DNA of 11,744 nt from JBOGED01 sp050743625. GTDB lineage: Bacteria > Actinomycetota > Nitriliruptoria > Euzebyales > Egibacteraceae. Positions within the stretch are counted from its first letter, which is position 1, and every line of letters begins with the position of its first letter. The DNA is taken from assembly GCA_050743625.1 (NCBI GenBank), contig JBOGED010000010.1, positions 1-11,744 on the forward strand, read 5' to 3'. The notes under the pieces were generated by a model that worked only from the letters and a program-made list of their open reading frames with translations, was not told the origin of the DNA and searched no databases. Positions 7,842 to 11,744 of this stretch are shown in pieces. The position numbers were made by a program, and so were the translations under genes.

Positions 7842-8714
7842 TCAGTCGATACAACCCGACAGGAGCTCGTCGAGTGGAGGATGAGCCTGGTCAGCGGGGC
7901 GGGAGAGATAGAGATACGAGTGGTACCACCCGTCCCCTTCCTTCCCGCTAGGGTCGATTCCCAGCTTGTCGAGCTCTTCGAGCACATAATCGCATTCGGC
8001 ATCGTCGGCGAACCGGCGCTGACGAAAGGTGCGTCCAGCGAGCCGCTCGGTCTTCAGTCCGTACCTTGAGAGGACATTGGCGATTGGCTCGTAATCGACC
8101 CAACGAAGCGCGAACGTTGCGACCCAGCAGCCACGCCCCGCACTGGCATACCTGAGGAGACGATCAAAGGTCCGTTCCGAGATATAGCCGACTCCTCCGG
8201 TGACGGTAATGAGGTGAACCTCGGCCAGGATCTGGATCAGCGCGCTGCTAGGGTCGCCCGTCTCGAGGTTCTCACTGCTACCCCACCGGTGCAGACCCAC
8301 GCGCTGCGCGTACGCGACGGCGTTCGTGGCGATATCGTGACCGATCACGTCCGTGAACGAAGGGCGGCGGTGTTCGCGGTAGAACAGGTGATCCAGCCGG
8401 GTCAGCTCGTCGGACGACAGTGGGGCCAGCTCTGCCGAGCCGTACCGGGCATAGAGCTCGTCGAGCTCGATGTCGTGGTTCATCAGCGCGGCAATGATGC
8501 CGTACGAACAGCAGAGATCGAGCACCACCGGCTGCCCCCGAGCGAACTGCTCGCCCTGTCTCTCGATGAGGCGCAAGAAGACCCGCGCGCCATGAGCGGG
8601 CGCCTGGTAGTCGAGTTGGCCTAGAGTGGTGTAGTACTTCCGGGGATCCGCCTGGTCATATACGTTGTCGAAGGAGGCCTTTCCGCTTTTTGCGTGAACG
8701 GGGGTCGCTGCCAC
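7842..8714 (-). CDS. Class I SAM-dependent methyltransferase-like protein
   Basis: This 290-residue protein has a Rossmann-type glycine loop VVLDLCCSYGI at residues 63-73, followed by an acidic strand end near GHDI (125-128) and a strand ITVTGGVGYI (169-178) in the place of motifs after the SAM site. The loop has Cys-Cys-Ser in place of the usual GxGxG, so cofactor binding is likely but not certain. The GTG at 8714 is preferred because GAGAGGA lies 5 nt upstream, and the sequence before it (an Arg/Lys-rich stretch) does not look coding. It converges on asnB with only 10 bp between the stops and no terminator hairpin, so the two transcripts probably overlap. The substrate is unknown. I recognise no named gene. 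Confidence 0.7.
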   Translation of the reverse strand: MAATPVHAKSGKASFDNVYDQADPRKYYTTLGQLDYQAPAHGARVFLRLIERQGEQFARGQPVVLDLCCSYGIIAALMNHDIELDELYARYGSAELAPLSSDELTRLDHLFYREHRRPSFTDVIGHDIATNAVAYAQRVGLHRWGSSENLETGDPSSALIQILAEVHLITVTGGVGYISERTFDRLLRYASAGRGCWVATFALRWVDYEPIANVLSRYGLKTERLAGRTFRQRRFADDAECDYVLEELDKLGIDPSGKEGDGWYHSYLYLSRPADQAHPPLDELLSGCID

Positions 8715-8879
8715 GGTATTCCTCTCGTCGGCTTGCTTCTTGCGCCGTTCCAGGCGGGCAGGCGCGGCAATAGAAGCCGGGCGCATCAACAGGCCCTCAG
8801 CCGTAACTGAGGTAACAGACAGTCTTCCCATCCCATGCTGGATCAACCTCGTCATTCCCATAGGCGGATTTATTCTTTT
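8715..8879. promoter_or_regulatory. Upstream region of the methyltransferase-like gene
   Basis: This non-coding stretch includes GTAACTGAGGTAAC at 8803-8816, a repeated-half-site motif. The overlapping inverted repeat CCTCAG / CTGAGG lies at 8795-8800 and 8807-8812. Both lie 80-100 bp upstream of the GTG start and could be an operator. A short AT-rich run sits near 8868-8882. No confident promoter hexamers were found. Confidence 0.4.
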
Positions 8880-8962
8880 TATCCCTTCGCCGCCCTCGTC
8901 GACTGCGTCCTCACCGTGCAGTCCGAGCGGCGCGAGCATCCCTCATGGGGCCTGGCCGGCGG

Positions 8963-8986
8963 CTCGTCTGCTCGTCTGCTCGTCTG
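8963..8986 (+). repeat. Short tandem repeat, CTCGTCTG x 3
   Basis: Three exact head-to-tail copies of CTCGTCTG lie at 8963-8970, 8971-8978 and 8979-8986, inside the hydantoinase B remnant. They sit where the family has a short Gly/Pro loop, and 24 bp keeps the frame. This is probably slippage in non-selected DNA. Confidence 0.8.
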
Positions 8987-8999
8987 GCCAGCTGGCCAG
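8984..8999. repeat. Perfect 16-bp palindrome
   Basis: CTGGCCAGCTGGCCAG equals its own reverse complement and is also a tandem pair of CTGGCCAG. It abuts the 8-bp tandem repeat. It may be an operator or a by-product of slippage. Confidence 0.6.
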
Positions 9000-9143
9000 G
9001 TCGGGCGCAACCTCCTCATCCGTGCTGCCGGCGGCGCGGAAACCTTGCCCAGCAAGGGCACCTGGCAGCTCAAAAAAGGCGACCGAGTCCGCATCGAGAC
9101 CCCCGGCGGCGGCTGGGGCCACGCCACCACAGGCGACGGGTGA

Positions 9144-9378
9144 CCGCCGGCTTTCCTGCACCGGCAGCCACGTGGCGCAGCCGACGCGTAGACCCTCGAG
9201 CGGATCGTCGGTGGCCCGGGCGACCTCGCGGCCTCGCGGGCCATTACCTCTGAGGTAATCGACAGGTCGCACCGGCAGCGGCAGCGTTGTGCTGGTCAGC
9301 GCGGGCATGACGGGGTCGGTTGAGTCCGTCATCCTCGCAGCCCACGCACCAGGCCGAGCATGAGCGAAGGGATCATCG
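9144..9378. promoter_or_regulatory. Upstream region of the SnoaL-like gene with palindromic operator candidate
   Basis: This 235-bp non-coding stretch lies between the hydantoinase relic and the SnoaL-like gene. It holds a tandem CCTCGCGG pair (9224-9239) and the odd-length palindrome ATTACCTC-T-GAGGTAAT (9243-9259). It also holds an inverted repeat ATGACGG / CCGTCAT (9307-9313 and 9326-9332) with a 12-nt loop. The palindrome at 9243 is the best transcription-factor site in the window by symmetry. No confident -35/-10 was found. Confidence 0.45.
9243..9259. promoter_or_regulatory. 17-bp palindrome ATTACCTC-T-GAGGTAAT, candidate operator
   Basis: Two exact 8-bp arms surround a single central base, 120 bp upstream of the SnoaL-like start. 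Such a short, odd-centred, AT-flanked palindrome is typical of a dimeric repressor or activator site. The half-site TGAGGTAA also occurs at 8808-8815, upstream of the methyltransferase-like gene. The regulator is unknown. Confidence 0.5.
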
Positions 9379-9801
9379 ATGACCGACGCGCCAAGTACTG
9401 CCCACGCCAATGCGACCCGGCCGCAGTGGTCGGTGAAGTCCTATGAGGCTTTCTGGCGACACCCCGATCCGAACCGCGTGCCCCTGGTCCTCACGGAGGA
9501 CGTCGTGGGTGATTGGCCTGGCCGCGAGGAGCTAGTCCGAGGCCCGACGGACTACGCGCGCTGCGTCGCCAGGCTCGTGGAGGCACTCCCCGACGTGCAT
9601 CTGTCCGTGGTTGAGCACGCGCAGAGCGGCGAATTCGTGTTCATCCGCTGGATCATGCATGCGACCGGTGCGCGTGGTCCGTTCGAGCTCACCGGCATCG
9701 ACCGCGTCAGAGTCCGGGACGGAAGGGTCGCCGAGAACGTCATCGTCTTCGACACCGCGGCGTTCCGGGCGCGTTCGGGTCTCCCCGTCCCCTGGGTGTG
9801 A
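9379..9801 (+). CDS. SnoaL-like / NTF2-fold protein
   Basis: This 140-residue protein has the size and strand pattern of the SnoaL-like polyketide-cyclase/NTF2 superfamily. An N-terminal helix (residues 17-28) is followed by GREELVRG (48-55). Then come LVEALPDVHLSVVEHAQSGE (66-85), VFIRWIMHATGARGPFELTGIDRVRVRDGRVAEN (87-120) and the closing FDTAAF (124-129). The TGxxxGPFELTGIDxxRVRDGRV block is highly typical of this family. Members are small cytoplasmic barrels with very varied roles, including cyclases, isomerases, hydrolases and simple ligand carriers, so no reaction can be assigned. GAAGGG lies about 7 nt before the ATG at 9379 and supports this start. It stands alone between non-coding stretches. 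Confidence 0.8.
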   Translation: MTDAPSTAHANATRPQWSVKSYEAFWRHPDPNRVPLVLTEDVVGDWPGREELVRGPTDYARCVARLVEALPDVHLSVVEHAQSGEFVFIRWIMHATGARGPFELTGIDRVRVRDGRVAENVIVFDTAAFRARSGLPVPWV

Positions 9802-9993
9802 CGCCGAGCTTGCCGGCCTGCCGCGGCAACCGTGATTCGACGTCGACCACGGTCGGGTCTTCAGGCCAGGACGGGGCGCTATTGTGCAGAGTTTTGCCGA
9901 ACTGCCGGCATTACTCTGCACAGTGGATTGGGCCGCCAACCGGCTGGCGCGAACCCGGCAAACCGGGCGGCATATGGCCGATTGCCGGCCGCA
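9802..9993. other. Non-coding stretch with a nested inverted repeat
   Basis: I see no gene here. Besides the 40-bp structure at 9883-9922 it holds small GC-rich hairpins, for example CGCCA / TGGCG near 9934-9949 and CCCGG / CCGGG near 9954-9967. These could act as terminators for the SnoaL-like gene or the - strand gene, but none has a T-run. Confidence 0.4.
9883..9922. repeat. 40-bp nested inverted repeat, possible mobile-element end
   Basis: TGTGCAGAGT at 9883-9892 is exactly complementary to ACTCTGCACA at 9913-9922. Inside, TGCCG (9895-9899) pairs with CGGCA (9906-9910) around an AACTGC loop, and the two stems are joined by a symmetric TT/TT internal loop. The outer arms begin TGT and end ACA, as insertion-sequence ends often do (for example the IS21 family). 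No transposase gene or clear target duplication flanks it, so the mobile-element reading is a guess. It could also be a terminator. Confidence 0.55.
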
Positions 9994-10098
9994 TTACCGC
10001 ACTTCGAGCGCCGCGCCGGCCATGTCGTCCATCAAGAGGGCGGCGAGCCGGTTGTAGACACGTTGGTAGGCGGGCGCGTGCACGATCGTGGTCTTGTC
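9994..10098 (-). pseudogene. Unassigned C-terminal gene fragment downstream of the truncated nitrate-binding gene
   Basis: Reading the - strand one frame away from the nitrate-binding gene gives 34 codons from about 10098 to TAA at 9994-9996. They include TTIVHAPAYQRVYNRLAAL and LLMDDMAGAALEVR. The amino-acid makeup is far more protein-like than the tail encoded in the main frame (RPRSCTRPPTNVSTTGSPPS). I do not recognise the family, and it does not match the known NrtA C-terminus. It is probably the end of another gene joined here by a deletion. The junction lies near 10100-10110. Confidence 0.45.
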
Positions 10099-11054
10099 GC
10101 GCGGCCCGCGCCTAGGTCATAGTTCCCGAGCATGCGTCCTTCGATGACCGCCGGCTCGGCGCCCACAAACGCGGGGGTCCCCACGACCGTGGCGGCCTCA
10201 GAGCGGTTCACCGGGTCGTCGAGCCATTGGCTGGCACGCAAGACCGCGCTCATCACCGCTTTCAGGTCGTCCCTTCGGGTTTCGGCGAACGTCGGGTTCA
10301 CAACCAGGGCCTTCTCGGGATGGTGCTGCCAGATGTCCTGGCTGGTGATGGCGGTGAAGCCGATGTCCTCCGTGACCGTCTGCGCGTTCCACGGCTCCCC
10401 GACGCAGAAGCCGCTCATCGTGTTGACCTTCATATTGGCCACCATCTGCGGAGGGGGGATGGGGATGATCTGAAGCTGGTCCATCCCGATACCCGCGGCG
10501 AGCAGCCAATATCGCAACCAGGTGTCGTGGGTGCCGCCAGGGAAGGTCATCGCCAGGGTGCCATTCTCCAGTTGGCCGAGGGTTTCCTTCACCGCGGCCA
10601 GATCGCCGTAGCCGGCGGGCGCGAGATCTTTCTGCAGCGTGATGGCCTGGCCGTTGTTGTTGAGGACCATCGCGATCTTGAGTACTTGGTCGGGTTGCCC
10701 GCCGATGCCCGCCGCCATCGAGACCGGCATACTGAAAAGGCAATGCGCGGCATCGATCTCGCCGTTCAGTAGGCTGTCCCGCGTCGCCGGCCAGCTCGCC
10801 TGCTTAATCACCTCGACGGAGAGATTGTTTTCGGCAAAATAGCCCAGATGGTCAGCCATCACGATCGATGCGCAGTCCGTCAGGGCGATAAAGCCAATCC
10901 TGATCGGCGTGCTTTCCTGAGCGCTCGCAACCCTTGTCGTCACCCCAACCGGGCCGTATGCGTTAAGGAGTTGAGCGGCCGGGATTCCTATCGCCGTGCC
11001 CAATGCAAGCTTGAGAAACTTGCGCCGCCCGTACTCTGTTGCGCCCGCCTTCAT
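10032..11054 (-). CDS. nrtA: Tat-exported nitrate-binding protein, NrtA/CmpA family, C-terminally truncated
   Basis: This 340-residue protein has a twin-arginine signal, RRKFLK at residues 10-15, with a hydrophobic core to about 32 and a possible cleavage after VASA (42-45). The receptor domain follows family blocks closely: IRIGFIALTD (51-60), QASWPATRDSLLNGEIDAAH (85-104), NNNGQAITL (132-140), GGTHDTWLRYWL (173-184), IPPPQMVANMKV (199-210) and HHPEKALVVN (244-253). W88, Q136, H176 and K248 fall where NrtA contacts nitrate. The lysine favours nitrate over the bicarbonate of CmpA. Family similarity stops near G317, and the last 23 residues are out-of-family, so roughly 100 residues are missing compared with the usual 410-450. 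GGAGGAAC just before the ATG fixes the start. No permease or ATPase gene follows. It is probably non-functional. Confidence 0.82.
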   Translation of the reverse strand: MKAGATEYGRRKFLKLALGTAIGIPAAQLLNAYGPVGVTTRVASAQESTPIRIGFIALTDCASIVMADHLGYFAENNLSVEVIKQASWPATRDSLLNGEIDAAHCLFSMPVSMAAGIGGQPDQVLKIAMVLNNNGQAITLQKDLAPAGYGDLAAVKETLGQLENGTLAMTFPGGTHDTWLRYWLLAAGIGMDQLQIIPIPPPQMVANMKVNTMSGFCVGEPWNAQTVTEDIGFTAITSQDIWQHHPEKALVVNPTFAETRRDDLKAVMSAVLRASQWLDDPVNRSEAATVVGTPAFVGAEPAVIEGRMLGNYDLGAGRATRPRSCTRPPTNVSTTGSPPS

Positions 11055-11221
11055 TGTTCCTCCGACCGAGTTCGCCGCCGCTCTTCAAGAATCAAGCTAC
11101 GGCAAGGCCATTACGTCTCAGTAACTGAAGCGTCAAGCCTCGGTCGCATATCGACGCCCGGCCCCTCGTTTCACAAAATGATCTTTCTCGGCTTGATGCA
11201 GGAATGCAGCGGAACGTCAGT
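11055..11221 (-). promoter_or_regulatory. Upstream region of the nitrate-binding gene with GlnR-like box
   Basis: On the - strand, TTGACG (11136-11131) could be a -35 element. A weak TAATGG (11113-11108) lies 17 bp on, and the alternative CGTAAT gives a better hexamer but short spacing. The GlnR-like box at 11110-11125 lies in this same interval. The rest of the stretch, toward 11221, is more AT-rich than its surroundings and holds no gene I can support. Confidence 0.4.
11110..11125 (-). promoter_or_regulatory. GlnR-type box upstream of the nitrate-binding gene
   Basis: On the - strand the site reads GTTAC-TGAGAC-GTAAT. The actinobacterial GlnR half-site pair is gTnAC-n6-GaAAc. The first half matches fully, the spacing is exactly 6, and the second half has G.AA with two differences. 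It lies 56-71 bp before the start codon of a nitrate-binding protein gene, a classic GlnR target. Only one box pair is seen. Confidence 0.5.
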
Positions 11222-11374
11222 CTTTGGGTCGGTATCGGGCCGCCGCCGACCCCAAGTTTCCTTTACGGGTGGAGGAAACTGCCCCAATGCGCCATCTTCG
11301 GCCGGTTAGCCGCCAGCTTTCCCACCCATCCGAAGGAAAGCTGCAGGTCAGCTGGCGAGGAGGCGACTCGCCAG
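11222..11374. ncRNA. Run of four consecutive hairpins, possible structured RNA
   Basis: Four stem-loops follow one another: 11222-11232 with 11246-11256 (11 bp, one mismatch), 11255-11262 with 11273-11280 (8 bp), 11314-11322 with 11335-11343 (9 bp), and 11352-11359 with 11367-11374 (8 bp). The loop of the second holds GGGTGG, which can pair with CCACCC at 11322-11327, at the edge of the third loop, giving a possible kissing contact. It matches no RNA family I know. Neither strand has a convincing coding frame here. Strand is unknown, and the + strand is favoured because a gene follows at 11717. Confidence 0.35.
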
Positions 11375-11525
11375 ATGCCACCCTCCGGAAACCCCAGCGT
11401 CATCCCGCCGACAAGATGAGGCACGCGCCAAGACCTCGGGGCTGTTGAGGCGAAAGCACGGCGCATTCCCGAAGCTTGTGACGAGCCTCTACCTTCTGCG
11501 CGACAGCCGGCTCGAGAGGAGAAGC

Positions 11526-11621
11526 ATGCAGCGGCTCGACTGCGTGGAGTTCATGCGGCAGGTGCTGGAGAAGTTGGGCGACCTCGCCGGCCTCTGCCGC
11601 GACGCGCCCGCTTCGGGCTAG
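11526..11621 (+). CDS. Small ORF of 31 codons, possible leader peptide
   Basis: ATG at 11526 is preceded by AGGAG (11517-11521) with a 4-nt gap and extended purines, one of the better ribosome-binding sites in the window. It encodes MQRLDCVEFMRQVLEKLGDL followed by a short Cys/Ala/Gly tail, mostly an amphipathic helix. The stop lies 12 nt before the 5' arm of the leader structure at 11634. The frame is open further upstream (GTG at 11478) but without a ribosome-binding site. I recognise no homologue. It could be a regulatory leader peptide or a small protein in its own right, and coding cannot be proven from sequence. Confidence 0.4.
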   Translation: MQRLDCVEFMRQVLEKLGDLAGLCRDAPASG

Positions 11622-11633
11622 TCAGCATGGAAC

Positions 11634-11716
11634 GGCCGGCTCCGGTCGCGGTATTCGTGGGTCATCCGCCCGCGGATGAACCCACGGACGGAGCCACATA
11701 CGGAAAGGAGCCGGCC
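11634..11716 (+). promoter_or_regulatory. Leader with two alternative pairings around the Shine-Dalgarno site
   Basis: GGCCGGCTCC at 11634-11643 is exactly complementary to 11707-11716, the 10 bases directly before ATG 11717, which include GGAG of the ribosome-binding site. The same 5' arm can instead pair at 11638-11644 plus 11646-11647 with GACGGAGCC at 11687-11695, capping a second strong stem (11656-11668 with 11673-11686, one bulged A, CCCG loop). The two pairings exclude each other. One hides the ribosome-binding site and the other leaves it free. This is the layout of a translational switch. Confidence 0.5.
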
Positions 11717-11744
11717 ATGCCCAGTATCTATCATCCCGACGCCG
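11717..11744 (+). CDS. Start of an unidentified gene, truncated by the window edge
   Basis: ATG at 11717 follows AAAGGAG (11704-11710) with a 6-nt spacer, an excellent ribosome-binding site. Only nine residues are visible (MPSIYHPDA), too few to name a family. The start is supported by the site itself and by the structured leader that abuts it. Confidence 0.55.

Larger units (their letters stand above)
8880..9143 (+). pseudogene. Remnant of the C-terminus of hydantoinase B (HyuB / N-methylhydantoinase B family)
   Basis: One + strand frame ending at TGA 9141-9143 reads VLTVQSERREHPSWGLAGG, later GRNLLIRAAGG, then LPSKGTWQLKKGD and RVRIETPGGGWG. These are the successive C-terminal blocks of the HyuB subunit of ATP-dependent hydantoinase/5-oxoprolinase complexes: the SERR-PPWGLxGG block, LPSKxxxxLxxGD and IETPGGGGxG. 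Only about 80 residues survive of a subunit that is normally over 500. There is no start codon context, and an 8-bp unit repeated three times lies between the GG block and the GRNLL block. After GGGWG the reading departs from the family. It is a deletion relic. Homology probably starts near 8880, but the edge is uncertain. Confidence 0.75.

Noticed and set aside
8715..8939. 75-residue N-terminal extension of the methyltransferase-like frame
   Set aside because: It crosses the hydantoinase relic and the operator candidate. The GTG at 8714 has a far better ribosome-binding site.
11224..11448. 74-codon + strand frame across the tandem hairpins
   Set aside because: Basic, low-information sequence with no ribosome-binding site or family resemblance.
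11222..11460. Cobalamin or other known riboswitch in the leader region
   Set aside because: I looked for the B12-box type consensus and other conserved cores and did not find them. Only generic stems are present.
11263..11466. 67-codon - strand frame across the tandem hairpins
   Set aside because: No ribosome-binding site and no recognised domain. The hairpins explain the region better.

Overview
The window comes from a GC-rich bacterium, most likely an actinobacterium. The evidence is strong GC bias at third codon positions, GTG starts, a Gly/Ser-rich lipoprotein linker after the lipobox, a twin-arginine signal, and a GlnR-type box. A GC-rich Chloroflexota host cannot be excluded. No tRNA, rRNA, CRISPR array or intact transposase gene was seen.

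Layout. (1) 3-152 is the C-terminal tail of a thioredoxin-like (TlpA/ResA-type) protein. (2) 261-4695 is a tight + strand operon: a complete osmoprotectant (OpuC/OpuB-type) ABC importer in the order permease, ATPase, permease, lipoprotein, with a carbon-nitrogen hydrolase translationally coupled to its end. It stops at a strong hairpin shared with a converging gene. (3) 4835-8714 holds three genes in a divergent/convergent arrangement: an MmgE/PrpD-family protein (-), a glutamine-dependent asparagine synthetase (+) and a SAM-methyltransferase-like protein (-). (4) 8715-9378 is gene-free except for a decayed C-terminal remnant of hydantoinase B, short 8-bp repeats and palindromes. (5) 9379-9801 encodes a small SnoaL/NTF2-like protein. 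(6) 9802-11054 contains a 40-bp nested inverted repeat and a Tat-exported nitrate-binding protein (NrtA/CmpA type) on the - strand. Its C-terminus has been lost and replaced by foreign sequence. (7) 11055-11744 is a long non-coding stretch with a GlnR-like box, four tandem hairpins, a 31-codon leader ORF, and a leader whose 5' arm can pair with the Shine-Dalgarno region of a gene that begins at 11717 and runs off the window.

How the parts fit. Several genes concern small nitrogen compounds: betaine import, amide/nitrile hydrolysis, asparagine synthesis, a relic of hydantoin metabolism and nitrate capture. The two remnants (hydantoinase B, truncated NrtA) and the isolated palindromes show a region that has undergone deletion and rearrangement. 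The most unusual candidate system is the leader at 11526-11716, which looks like a translational switch. This is inference from base pairing done by eye, with no covariation or expression data.
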